DNA of 64,000 nucleotides from Valencia hispanica (lineage: Eukaryota; Chordata; Actinopteri; Cyprinodontiformes; Valenciidae). Of the stretch, positions 24,008-63,547 are shown in pieces (within the stretch, counting starts at the first letter, position 1; every line of letters begins with the position of its first letter). The DNA lies in the NCBI GenBank assembly GCA_963556495.2, contig OY747700.1:8494520-8558519 (forward strand), in the 5' to 3' direction. The notes under the pieces are model-generated. The model saw only the letters and a list, made by a program, of their open reading frames with translations. It searched no databases and was not told the origin of the DNA. The position numbers and the translations under genes were made by a program.

Positions 24008-25010
24008 GGGTCTAACTGCATGTAAGATCCTTCTTCTTACATACAAAGCCCTTAATAATCAAGCTCTATCATACATCAGAGATCTAATTGTTCCTTATGT
24101 TCCTAACAGAGCCCTTCGCTCTCAGACTGCAGTTTTACTTGTAGTTCCTAGGATTTCTAAAAGTAGAATGGGAGGCAGATCTTTTAGTTATCAGGCTCCT
24201 CTCCTGTGGAACCAGCTCCCAGCTTTAGTCCGTGAGGCAGACACTCTGTTTACTTTTAAGGCCAGGCTTAAAACTTTCCTTTTTGATAAAGCTTAGAGTT
24301 AGAGTGGCTAAGGTCATCCTGAGCTATCTCTGTAGTTATGCTGCTATAGGCTTAGACTGCTGGAGGACAGACTTACCAATTTTCTTCACTCTGCTACTTC
24401 CTTTTCTCCTACTACTCTCCAGTTGTATTACAGTACATTCTGTTATTTCAACTGTTAACTTTGTTTTCTCTCAGTGTTTTTCTCTCCATAGAAGATATAC
24501 CTGGTCTGGTATCCTGCTTGGCTGCAATGCCCTGTTGGACGGGGGGCATCGACTGGGATGATCCTCCCAGTAACTGAACATCCACTGTGTCCTGTTATCA
24601 ACTTTTTACTTTCTGTAACATAGAAAGTTCTCTTATATCAGATCTTCTGTTCCTTCTGTGTCTCTGCTCTGTCTTCTCAAACCCCCAGACGGTCGTGGCA
24701 GATGGCCGCTCCTACTGAGCCTGGTTCTGTTGGAGGTTTCTTCCTGTTAAAGGGGAGTTTTTCCTCTCCACCGTCGCTACATGCTTGCTCAGTATGAGGG
24801 ATTGCTGAAGGATTGCTGTGGTTGGAAAGTCTGCCCAACCTCACGCCAATGACTGACGCAATCTGCTGGGATTCCTTAAATAGGAAACTTTTTAACTGAT
24901 TGGAATGTTTGTATAATTGTATTGAAATGACTTCTTGTTAAGTGCCTTGAGATGACATCTGTTGTGAATTGGCGCTATATAAATAAACTGAATTGAATTG
25001 AAATTGAATT
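24008..25010 (+). mobile_element. L2/CR1-type LINE 3' end, close copy of the 11-15 kb element
   Basis: The plus strand here follows the minus-strand element's C terminus and 3' UTR almost base for base. A chance frame present in both copies (11717-12046 and 24232-24561) differs at only three of 109 codons. It ends with 'gcgctatataaataaactgaattgaattgaa'. It abuts the reversed LINE ending near 23945, so one may have inserted next to or into the other. Confidence 0.88.
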
Positions 25011-25298
25011 TGTCTGGTGTTGCTTATTCAGCTCTTCAGTTCTGTTCAGACTGCAGCCATTTATTTACCATCTCTCTGTTATTTAAATCCCTGATTTTTG
25101 GTCATTAAAGCAGTTAGATATGGATTCTGGAAAACATCCCAACTCAAATAATTTTCATTGTTCAGATGTCAGATCCATTATTTATGTTGTCCACAGTATA
25201 GTCTTGACTCTTGCAGCTTGTGTTTTACGATTTCTGCCACTAATTCTCTTAAATCCTGCTTTTAAGGTTTTCCTTTCATTGCAGACTAACAGGAGATA

Positions 25299-25735
25299 AT
25301 GTTTTTAAAGGCAGTTTGCATCCACTGCAGTGTTTCATCTATCGACCGTCTTCCGATTATCCGAGATTGGATCGCTCGATGCAGCAGATCCAGGAGGAAA
25401 ACCCAGACATCTCCCTCTTCCAGCTCATTCCGGGGGAACGCAAAGGGTTCCCAGACGGGACTTCTAGTCGCTCCAGTGAGTTCTGGGTCTTCCTCAGGGT
25501 CTCCTCCAAGTGGAACGTACCAGAAAAAACTCCAAAGAGAGGCATCCAGGAGGCACCCTGATCAGATGCCCGAGCCGCCACAACTGACTCCTCTCGATGT
25601 GGAGGAGCAGTGGCTCTGGATGATCGAGCTTCTCACCCTGTCTCCATGGGGGACCAGATACCCTGCAGAAGAAACTCATTTTGGCGGCCGGTATCTGTGA
25701 TCTCATTCTTTCAGTGATAATCAATATCATATGAC
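25299..25735 (+). repeat. Dispersed coding-like fish repeat fragment
   Basis: An open frame of 133 codons contains H-P-D-Q-M-P-E-P-P-Q and P-L-D-V-E-E-Q followed by a 'ctgatcagatgcccgagccgccacaactg' type sequence. I remember this as a highly repeated fish element of RTE/LINE kind, not a host gene. The assignment rests on memory and is tentative. Confidence 0.4.
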
Positions 25736-25869
25736 CATAGTTGAGAGTCAGAATGCAGATGGACAGGTAACTTGGGGTTTTAATGATAACAAGATAAGTA
25801 AAAATTATCTTCCATCAACTAGTCTCAGAGTTTTATTTAAGGTTTCCATATTTAGGTTCCCTCCTGGTC

Positions 25870-26110
25870 TACAGGAGGGCTGCACAGTGGAACAGTTGGT
25901 AGCACCTTTCGCTTTGCAGAAAAAAAGTTTCTGGGTTTGAATCTTAGCCCGGGGTCTTTTTGCACAAAAATGTGCATGTTCTAAATGTGCATGCATGAGT
26001 TCTCTCCAGGTACTCTGCCCTCTTCTCACAGTCCCAAAACCTCACTGTTTGGTTACCTATCCAGACTTTTGTCAAATGACCACTGGACATAGAAAAGTAG
26101 GTATAGATGA
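25870..26110 (+). repeat. tRNA-like SINE
   Basis: It starts 'ggagggctgcacagtggaacagttggtagcacctttcgctttgcag' with a box-B-like 'gggtttgaatc', then 'gcatgttct', 'gagttctctccaggtactctg' and a 'gatggatgga' tail at about 26108-26120. This is the same family as the reversed copy at 17888. Confidence 0.75.
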
Positions 26111-26124
26111 TGGATGGAAGGACA

Positions 26125-26785
26125 GTCTATCAAGGTGCTCAATGTTTTTTTTAATGGACATATTGTTAACAGTTATTTATTTTCTACATTTTTTCGAATA
26201 TGTATCAAGTCTATTGGTTTATGTTTTTTTAATTGTGTTATGTTATATTTAACATATCCAACAATTTAAAGCAATTTAGACATATTATACATGTCCAACA
26301 TGATTCTTGGAGCCTCATGTAGTTTTTAGATGTTTTTGGCTTCACTGTCCACCACATTCATGAGCTCTAAATACAATGATAGATTCCTACATCTTTTGTC
26401 CTCTTGTATTTGGTTTGAGTTAGAAATATTTTAAAATGCTTTTTATTATTTTCCACTTTCTTTTCACTTTCAAGATCAGATTTTACTAATCTAACTTGCA
26501 TATCTGGAGCACACAGATTCATTATTTTTAAAGCTTAACATGATCAAATTTGTGGATTTTCTCACATTCAAAACTGGTCAAACGAAGAAATAATCAGTTA
26601 ACAGAAAATATTAAAGAGATATTCTTTGAAAGAAAGGGGGCGTTACGAGTTAAGGGGAGAGCTACGTTTGAGACAACAAAGTATGTATAACAATGGGGAG
26701 CGTGTTTATGGTATTCTGTGGCGTGAATTTGTGGAACAGTATGGATGAGGACTTGAAATACTAGATGTCTATAAATCAAGTTTTA
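26125..26785. other. No recognised feature
   Basis: AT-rich DNA without conserved coding content or repeat ends I recognise. Confidence 0.4.
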
Positions 26786-27018
26786 AAAATCGTAAAAAAT
26801 CACATTGTGTGACTTTTAAAGACATTTTCTGCATAATGGTACAGAAAATAGGTATTTAGCACCTACAAACAAGCAAGAATTCTGGCCCTCACAGACCTGT
26901 TACTTCCGGCTCGTCTATCCTCCACTCGTTACCTGTATTAATGGCACCTGTTTGAACTTGTTATCTGTATAAAAGTCACCTGTCCACACCTTCAAACAGT
27001 CAGACTCTAAACTCCACT

Positions 27019-27695
27019 TTGGCCAAGACCAGAGACCTGTCCAAGGACACCTGGGACAAGATTGTACACCTGCATAAGACTGGGATGAGCCAATCTACAA
27101 TAGGCAAGCGGCTTGGTGAGAAGAGATCAAATGTTGGAGTAACTATTAGAAAATTGAATAAATACAAGATTACTGACAATCTTCCTAGACCTGGGGCTCC
27201 ATGCAGGATCTCACCTTGTGGGGTAAACATGATCTTGAGAACAGTGAGGAAATAGCCTAGAACTACACAGGGGGGAACTGGTCAAGGACACGAAGAGAGC
27301 TGTGACCACAGTAACAAAGGTTACTAATAGTAACACACTACATTGCCATGGATTACAATCCTGCAGCAATCGAAAGGTCCTCCTGCTTAAGCCAGCACAT
27401 ATCCAGGCCCGTCTAAAGTTTGCCAGAGACCATCTGGATGATCCAGAGGAGGATTGGGAGAATGTCAAGTGTTCAGATGAGACCAAAATAGAAATCTTTG
27501 GCATTAGCACCACTCGCCGTGTTCGGAGGAGGTAGAAGGCTGAGTTGCATCCCAACAACACCATACCCACTGTGAAGCAGAATCTGTGGAGGGAGATGAA
27601 AGTCTGTGATGCCCAGCGACAGCCCCAAAACATCACAGTTCTAGAGAAGATCTGCATGGAGGAATGGGCCAAAATACCAGCTAGAGTGTGCAAAC
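27019..27695 (+). pseudogene. Tc1 transposase, broken and internally deleted
   Basis: The start [10 protein letters not shown] and the helix-turn-helix region are intact for about 78 codons, then stops appear. Further on, H-L-D-D-P-E-E-D-W and S-D-E-T-K-I-E mark the first catalytic Asp. After T-I-P-T-V-K the sequence jumps directly to N-L-W-R-E-M-K, so the block holding the second and third catalytic residues is deleted. The end E-E-W-A-K-I-P-A is then cut by the Harbinger insertion. It is inactive. Confidence 0.85.
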
Positions 27696-27964
27696 CAGGG
27701 GCCTGTACCATGAAGCCGGATTAGGTGGCTAGCCAGCTATGTTTCAGCTTAGTTTCCACCAACCCTGGGTTTTGGGTACCATGAAAGTGGCTCGGCTTTG
27801 ATCGGTGTTCGTTGCCATGGTATCTTACGCTGCACGGCTAACCTGCTCCGGGGAAGGTTATGTTCTGGATTCGCGATCTCAGACTGAAGTTTGACCAATC
27901 AGCTGTGAGCAAAGAAACATATATATGTGACGTAACTAATTCCCAGCGTCTGTTCTCTGTTGCA

Positions 27965-28213
27965 ATGGCTTCACCTTTTCTCCCTAATCCTGTGGACATC
28001 TCCGCGCAAATTGTTAGACGAGCACTTCGTAGAGAACGAGTTTTTAGGGACAGACAAAATCCATTTGACTTTCCTGATGCGTACTTGTATGAAAGATACA
28101 GATTTTCCGTGGAAGGAATGTCTTATCTCTGTGAGCTTCTTGAGCCGCACATAACAAATGTGACTCGTCGAAGCCATGCCCTGACTGTACAGCACATGCA
28201 ATCCCATCCATAA
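27965..28213 (+). pseudogene. HARBI1-like transposase N-terminal fragment
   Basis: The 82-codon frame starts M-A-S-P-F-L-P-N-P-V-D and contains R-R-A-L-R-R-E-R-V-F-R and the Y-E-R-Y-R-F-S block, then L-E-P-H-I. These resemble the N-terminal region of Harbinger nucleases (family usual length about 350 residues). The catalytic DDE domain is absent: about 70 codons in, the sequence jumps into the 3' part of the opposing Myb-like gene. The leader upstream lies within the element. Confidence 0.75.
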
Positions 28214-28518
28214 TCGGCTGCCCCTTGTTGTTGCTCAGAGCCAACTCCTCTGCCACAGTGTAATCTTGAGGAGGTGGCCCTCCCCCAGTTTTCCTTATTT
28301 CACATTTTTTTCTGTTTGCTGCAAACAAGTGTTTGTGATTAAATGTTCTAAGAAAATAATAAAAAATATGGTAAATACTCACCACTTTGAATTATATTTT
28401 TATATTTTCTCTTGATCTGCTGCCAAAGCCGTTTGGAGTTGGGGTTGCATCTAAAAATTAATGAATATCAATCTTTCTTAGGATGTAATAGCCTATACTT
28501 TCACATACATCTACACAC

Positions 28519-28577
<59 letters not shown>

Positions 28578-28816
28578 GAATACATTTTCATTTTAGCATT
28601 TAATATATTTTAATATGCTTAGCCTACTTAAATGTACATTAATTGTTTAACCCACGCATTAACACAATCAGCAATCTTCCTCCACGATTGTTCTCTTGCT
28701 TTGGCAGCAGATACAGTGTTACTGCGTGCTTGAAAAATATTTCTAAATTCTTCATATTTCTGGAGAATAATCTCTTGCTCCTCCGTTGAAAAGTATATAG
28801 CTCTCGCTCTATCCAT
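28205..28816 (-). pseudogene. Harbinger Myb/SANT-like DNA-binding protein, three exons, 3' truncated
   Basis: Exon 1 (28816-28656) starts M-D-R-A-R-A-I-Y-F-S-T-E-E-Q-E and ends in phase at donor GTGGGT. Exon 2 (28450-28383) gives C-N-P-N-S-K-R-L-W-Q-Q-I-K-R-K-Y-K and ends at GTGAGT. Exon 3 starts at 28318 after TTTGCAG and reads K-K-C-E-I-R-K-T-G-G-G-P-P-P. The phases join correctly. In active elements this protein helps the nuclease reach DNA and the nucleus. Here the gene loses its 3' part at the deletion joint near 28205. A TA repeat sits in intron 1. Confidence 0.7.
28522..28576. repeat. (TA)n microsatellite
   Basis: About 27 TA units in a row, inside the first intron of the Harbinger Myb-like gene. 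Confidence 0.95.
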
Positions 28817-29313
28817 ATCGAACGCAATTGGTTGTTCAGTGTCGTCGTCACTGTTTTATGTGCACGCGCCTGTGGATTAATCATAGCTTAAGGATCAAAG
28901 CCTGAGTTGACAGAGAAAGTTGATAACCTGCGTCATGGTACCAATTAAGCCTGATTGCATCGGTTTGGTTTTGTCGATTCAAAACCAATCCTGTAACCCC
29001 GAGTTTGTTGAGCCACCTTCATGGTACAGGCCCCTGGTGAAGACCTATGGTAAATATTTGACACCATCATTACTAACCAAGGTCACTTTACAAAGGATTG
29101 AAATTAACTTTTGTTGTTGACCAAATACTTATTTTCTGCACCATTATACAAATAAATTCTTTAAAAGTCATCCAATGTGATTTCCTGGAGAGAGAAAAAA
29201 TTCCCATTCTGTCTCTCACAGTTGAAGTGTAGCTATAATGGAAATGACAGGCCTCATCTTTTTAAGTGGGACAACTTGCACAATCAGTGGCTGCCAAATA
29301 CTTTGTAGCCCCA

Positions 29314-30600
29314 TTTGTAATTGATAAGTCATTACAATTCCTAATAGGAAAAAGTTCAGATTTAGAAAGATTTAGTTTAAGGCCCGATGCGACACCAATT
29401 TGAAGTGCATCTTTCAAAAATAAGGTATCATCAGTGAGTTGGGACAAGGATATTACTTTCCCTGCGGAAGAAAGACCCTTAAAATCACTGTTCTAAATAC
29501 AAGGCTAGAATTTGCATAGGGATTAGAAACGAATAAGGAGATGAAGGACAACCCTGACGAATTCATTATTCTATTTTAAATCTTCAAGTGGTTCCATTTG
29601 GTGATTTTACTGGACTGTTTCCTTGAGCATAAAAAGTGCGTATTGTTTAAAAAGTTCTCCAAAACCAAATACATCAAGGGCTTTGAAAAGAAATTGGTAC
29701 TCTAAAGAATCAAAGCCTTTGTGAAAATCTTTTTTTTTTTTTTACAGAAAAACTCATCAATTACTAGATCAGAATAGTCTAAAATATCACACACTAACCT
29801 TATCTTATCTATAATGTACCTGCCAGACATAAAAACTTCAATGACGTTAAGGACAATTTTAAGCTTACATGCTAGGCACATTGCCATAATTTTATAACTG
29901 TTCAATAAAGATATGGCATGCCAATTTTCTAAAATAAATGTATGTTTTTGTGGATTTGAGATTAGAGTTATAACACCTTGCCAAAGAGGGTGGAAGTTTC
30001 TCATGGTGGAAACTTTCCATTAATGCACAATGTAAAAAGGTTGCTAAAATAATTCAGAGATAAATCCATCTGTTCCAGGAGACTTTGGGTTTTTGGACAT
30101 TTGGCGATAGCTTCCTTTATCTCAGCAACAGTGACATGAGTATTACACAAGATTTTATTGTCTTCATCAGTAGTCTTGGTATTTCCTAAAGACATTTTCA
30201 AACTCAATTTTTGATAAATAAGATTAGTAAAAGAACTATAAAAATGTTAATTACATTTGCAAGAGCTTTAGGATGATCAATAACAGTACCACCAGAAAGA
30301 AGTGTTATGTTCTTATTTTGATGCTGTTTTTCTAATTTGAAAAAATAACTAGAATTCCTTTCTCCCTGTTATAACCACTAAGCTCATGAATGAACAGAGG
30401 CCCCTTCGGCCTTGTTAATGTATAATTCATCTAGTATAAGTTGAAGCGAACGTAATCATGCTCTATCTGAATCAGTCAAGTTTTCTGATTTCACAGATGA
30501 TAGGGAGACCAAATCTGCAATTAAAAAATGTTCCTCTTTTTTTCTGTCTCGCACAGTTTCACGCTCATTTCAAATTTTAATAACTACCAATAACTATTTT
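29314..30600 (-). mobile_element. Tx1/L1-type LINE remnant
   Basis: On the minus strand, 30004-29702 reads G-V-I-T-L-I (compare G-x-I-x-L-I-P-K), W-H-A-I-S-L-L-N (the N-W-R-P-I-S-L-L-N block) and R-L-V-C-D-I-L-D-Y. 30207-30001 gives the preceding V-T-V-A-E-I-K-E-A-I-A segment. 29447-29314 gives the following S-G-L-K-L-N-L-S-K-S-E block. These are in the right order for L1-clade reverse transcriptases but full of stops. The catalytic F-A-D-D region is damaged (L-T-D-D). Confidence 0.75.
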
Positions 30601-30754
30601 CAGATTTTGCCAACTCGAAACGCTGAACAATCTTGATCTTGATCATTTCAACTACAGATTCTTGAATTATTCAGCTTCCAATATGCAGAATTCCTCTTAA
30701 TATTTCTCTTGGATGGCATATTCAAAGTCAGAAGGATAGCAATATGATCTCTTA

Positions 30755-31394
30755 GTGAAGCTTGGACAATTCCAGCATCACAACACGCTCTGCAGAGAAC
30801 TGAATGACTCACCTGAAAAAATGTCAAGCTGAATGTAAACATCACTGATACAAGAGAAAAACCAGCTGACGTCCACATGGCTACCAGTAGCATTCAATCA
30901 GCCCAAACTTCTTAGTTTGTATTAAACGCAAGTCAGCAGAATCCCTGTTGATGAGAGCTGCCCATGGTGCATTCAAGTACAGCTGGGAGACTAGGCTGTT
31001 GAAATCTCTAAACAATTCCAAAGTGATTTAGGCACATTTCTTCTCAAATATGGACACTACTATTTAAACATTTCTAAACATTAACACTGACTATTTTCAA
31101 GTGGTTATATTGTTTTCCACTCTGGCTATGTCTGCTTGTACTATTTTGTTTATATGTTTGAAAACATTTTTTAATAAAATCTCCAGTCAGAAAAAAATCT
31201 ATTAACTTCAGGAATTAATGGAAAGGAATTCAGGAAAAAGCTTTAATACTGATCAAAGTGTTTTTTTGTTTTTTTTTTATGCACGTGTTTTTTGTTGTTT
31301 TTTTATTAAAGTGTACTGCAAAAAGTACCAAACTGTGACTTTAAAACCCTAAATACGTACCGAACTGTGATTTTTGAGTACCGTTACATCCCTA
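30755..31394 (+). mobile_element. hAT-type element, copy B, left-truncated
   Basis: The body shares 'ctgaatgactcacctgaaa', 'gtccacatggctaccagtagca' and 'ctggctatgtctgcttgtac' with the other copies. It ends 'ttttgagtaccgttacatcccta' at 31394. The left terminus is missing. Confidence 0.75.
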
Positions 31395-31469
31395 ATTTCC
31401 ATTAAGGATCAGTTTAGGGCTTTTGGGAGGTACTACTGAAGGAAACTTAATGTAAGCCATCCTTCACTA

Positions 31470-32240
31470 TAAAAAAAAAAAGTTGTGATGTTTGTTTGGG
31501 TTCCGTTTTCTTTGGAACACCTACATTTGTTGACATTGACACTGCCTGGCTGTTGATTTAAGCTGAAGGTTAAGAATGTGGAGGTAGTCCTCAGTCATTT
31601 TTATTCCTTCCAATTTACTTGAATGTATTTGGCGGACAAAAAAATAAATAAAAAATTTACTCAATGCACCAGAACAGCCCCAAAACATGATGCTTCCACC
31701 ACCATGCTCGACAGTAAGGAGTCGAGTCCTCCATAACGTTCTTGTCGTTGATCATAAAACTTTATACAACAGTTTCATTAGTCCAGACAGGCAGCTGCAA
31801 ATTTCATCCAAGTTTAAAGGTGTACAGTTTTTGGAAAAGGGGCTTAGACTTCGTCTCCGCCCTCTTAGTCTACGCTGAAGTTAAACCCGTTTCACTGCTG
31901 GTAGCAATACTGGTATTCCACTAACTTCTAGTTTAATGCTCCTTGGAGCTTCCTGGCTCATTGTAGAGGCCCCTAACCAATTCCCTTTAATCTTTTATCC
32001 GGTGGGTGCTCCAATCGGACAAAGATCCCAAACGCACACAAAAAATAAATTGCGAATGCAACATATTTCTAGCAGTTGTTCAAGACTGCATGGAGCCTCC
32101 TAGTTGCATCATTGGGATGAAGAATTCCTATTTTAAGGGAATGTTTTACAGCAGTAAGAAAATTGGTCTCAAACGTTTGTGCTGCAAATATTTTCATTTG
32201 TGCCGTTATTTTAAAGATATGGATAAACGTTTCCAGAGGT
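31470..32240. mobile_element. Tc1-like fragments in mixed orientation
   Basis: At 31680-31712 the minus strand reads H-G-G-G-S-I-M-F-W-G, a Tc1 block. At 32010-32045 the plus strand reads Q-S-D-K-D-P-K-R-T, close to the D-N-D-P-K-H-T block with the second catalytic Asp. The opposite orientations indicate two fragments or a rearranged copy. Confidence 0.55.
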
Positions 32241-32242
32241 CA

Positions 32243-32425
32243 AAGGTCAACCAGTAGCAGTAGTGCGGGCGCCCAATATGTGTAGGCTACGGTCCTTGAT
32301 GCACCTGTCCCAGGTTTGACTCCTGAGCTCGGAACTGTTGCAGCATGTCTTCCCTCTTCTCACTCTTTTTCCTGTCAGATAAAGGCCTTTAGTGCTGAAA
32401 AAACCTTTAAAAAAAAAGATTGCTA
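32243..32425 (+). repeat. tRNA-derived SINE
   Basis: The head 'agtgcgggcgcccaatatgtgtaggctacggtccttgatgcacctgtcccaggtttgactcc' has A-box and B-box-like parts of a tRNA gene. It is followed by 'gcatgtcttccctcttctc' and an A-rich 'ataaaggcctttagtgctgaaaaaacc' tail. Confidence 0.7.
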
Positions 32426-32429
32426 CAAG

Positions 32430-33120
32430 TTTCCAGAGTTCAAAGGTCAACCAGACCCCACAAAACAGTTGGGGAAGTTTAGAAAAAGCTTTTTGTAACC
32501 ACCCCAGTCATTCTCCTAATCTGGCAGCAGTCAGTTTGCTTTAGCTTAGCATAAACAATGTAATTGAATGGTAACAGCTAGCATGTGCAAAAGTTGTGAA
32601 AATTACTCCGTAATGATCCCAATTATTCCTGGTGACCTCATTAATCATGTTGATTGCAAATGTAAATAATAAGTAACATGAAGGAATTACTGGAAGGAAT
32701 TAAGCTTGGAATTTAGACTTGGGACTACATTACGACAAAGCACCGCAGTAAGCCGCCGCTGCTGCAGGGCACAAGGACATGACGCAGACGGAAGTATTTA
32801 ACGTGACTCCAATGGGATGGAAAAACACACCTTGCTCTGTGGCCACACCACATATTGTCAGAATTAGAAATGGACAATGAGAAATTAGTGGAATGTGATG
32901 ACTAAACTTCAACCACATCCTGATAATTTTTGATCTTTAGAAGATGCTGCTGCTAAAAACACACTGAAAGAAAAATGTTTCACAATACTCAGCAGCGATC
33001 AGATTTAAGAAAAAAATAAGTTAGTTAAGCGTAATGTTTTTTCCATTTTATTCAGACTATATTTAAACGCTTTATAGTGTAAAATAAGTTTCCTCTAGAA
33101 CCTTTGGATAAAAAAAAAAA
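32430..33120. other. No recognised feature
   Basis: Unremarkable sequence downstream of the eml2 3' side, with an A-tract ending near 33120. No exon or repeat end recognised. Confidence 0.4.
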
Positions 33121-33123
33121 ATA

Positions 33124-33129
33124 TTTATT
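33124..33129 (-). terminator. eml2: Candidate poly(A) signal for eml2
   Basis: AATAAA on the minus strand, about 1.24 kb after the eml2 stop. Another AATAAA at about 33928-33933 would give a shorter 3' UTR. The sequence alone does not say which is used. Confidence 0.3.
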
Positions 33130-34370
33130 ACCAAAACAGAAGGTGAAGTACAGCTCAAGCTCACTGGAACAGCACAGCAGCCTACATTATCTTTCTGTCC
33201 ACAGCTAAAAGTGCCACAATTATATTCATAACATCCATTATTGTTAGAGATAAATATTAAAATAGCACAGCCACTCAAATCTACTGTGGAATATATAGAG
33301 GTTTACAGACATCTACAGCAGGAAGGCAGCCTCAGTCATGCTCATTCTCTTGCACTGCAGCGCCATCTAGTGCCTTCTCAGCACAGTTACAGTAGTACAA
33401 TCAAACAGCAGCATGAAATGAAACAGACGCTTTGTAGCACTGACCATCTCCAAAAGCTACACATGAACATTTAGGAACAAATCTGCACCTCAGCAGATTT
33501 TGGTAGTCAAGCTGAAGGAAAAGTGGAAGAGAACAGGCAATGGGGTCATCATCCTCGCTACGCTGAAAGGGGAATTCCACCTGTTTTAAAGACCTTTTTT
33601 GGGTCAGCCAATTCCTCAAAAACATGCACCAGCCTCTCAAACTTTGGAATTGAAAACTTTGATGAAGTTACATTCTACTGGACTAAATCCCTGAAAGAGT
33701 TTATTTCAAGCTTAAAGGTGAAACTGGTTTTTTGTGTGTTTTGTTTAAAGGAGAGACTCGTGCATGCTCAGAGTAATGTACTGCATTCGGGCTTAAAGAA
33801 ATCCTGAGGAGCATGTTTTTAACGTGCTTCATTCGAATCATCCTTCTACACTCTTCTTTCACAAAGAAAATATGATTCTGTAGATATTTAGAAGAATAAA
33901 GCTTCTTCTAAGGTGTTTCCATCATACTTTATTCAGGATGATGCAAACACCTCAGAAGAAGCTCACTTCATTCTTCAGTGCATAAATAGAAACCAATATA
34001 ACAAGAATATGAGTGCAACCCAAACCCGAACTGTGCAGCATGCATTCAGAACTGCTCTAATAAAAAGGTGGCGCATTTAGGCCAAAGTGTCCCTTTTAAA
34101 ACAGGTGGAGTTCCTGTTAAAGGGGGTTAAAATGAACACAGTTCAGGCACAGGAAGTACTAATGCTAAACATCACAGGTCGGTCATGTGGTCGTCACCTT
34201 CAGCATCCAGCTGGGAACCAGGAAATATTACATTTCTGCTTCAGAATCAATTTATCATATTCCAGTAGGCACAGAGGGGTGCTGCCACCTGTTGGCAGGG
34301 AAGGGTAATCTGGTGAAGAGGTGAGTGAGGGGGGGGGGGGGGGGTTGGAAATGGTCAGGAAGAGCGTCGT

Positions 34371-62981
<28,611 letters not shown>

Positions 62982-62989
62982 CTGGACAG

Positions 62990-63545
62990 AAGGTCGGATC
63001 TTTAGTACGAAACTCAGAAAAAACACCAGGAAGCGTAGGGCCAGGTAAAACAGACTCAAAAATATGTTACATGATAAGGAGCCCCCCCCCCCCAGGGGAC
63101 ACAGAAGATTTTTTTCTTATGGCGCTCCCTTAAAATAATAATGTATTTACTAGTCAGTTCATGCAGCAGTGTCAATACTGAAAGTTTTCCTGTTAAAATC
63201 TAAAGTTTTTGTGTAAGGAGCCTGTATTTGTAAGGACCTATAAACAACATGTATGTTATAATCTATTTTGTGAGACATGAAGTTTTTTATGAAAACATTT
63301 TTTCAGGATACAACTGCACCATAAACTCCCATGCAAAAAACAGGGGGCAAAAGAAGTCAAACTTTTTAGTAAAAAGGCAGAAAAGAAAGTAAAGAGAAAT
63401 CCAAATTATTTGGACTTATTTTCACCACCTGCTGACAGTTCTGACTGCTTTTTCATGTCAGTAGTCAGACTGGTTACTAAAGGATCCGTTTTGAGTCCTA
63501 TCTCCTGCCATTTGTCCACTAAAAGATACACAAACAAACATGATA
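62990..63545. other. eml2 intron upstream of the coiled-coil exon
   Basis: No eml2 first exon with the required phase was found. A C-tract lies at 63081-63093. Confidence 0.4.
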
Positions 63546-63547
63546 TA

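Larger units (their letters stand above)
27699..29033. mobile_element. PIF/Harbinger transposon, internally deleted
   Basis: Perfect 17-bp terminal inverted repeats GGGCCTGTACCATGAAG lie at 27699-27715 and 29017-29033. The flanks are CAG (27696-27698) and CTG (29034-29036), a 3-bp CWG site with its middle base mismatched. Inside are remnants of the two usual Harbinger genes: the HARBI1-like nuclease on plus and a Myb/SANT-like DNA-binding protein on minus. Most of the nuclease gene is deleted, so the element depends on others. Confidence 0.88.
26790..29313 (+). mobile_element. Tc1-like transposon interrupted by a Harbinger element
   Basis: The left part (from 'atcacattgtgtgacttttaaag') and right part ('accaaatacttattttctgcaccattat' to about 29313) are inverted copies of each other, as in Tc1 ends. 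Between them lies a broken transposase gene. The Tc1 sequence stops at 27695 inside the C-terminal coding part and resumes at 29037. The outer left end is lost. Confidence 0.85.

Noticed and set aside
24232..24561. 109-codon frame also found at 11717-12046
   Set aside because: It covers the LINE's C-terminal end and 3' UTR in another frame. Conservation between copies reflects recent common origin, not protein selection.
28044..28385. 113-codon minus frame as a separate gene
   Set aside because: It is exon 3 of the Harbinger Myb-like gene plus intron and antisense HARBI1 sequence.
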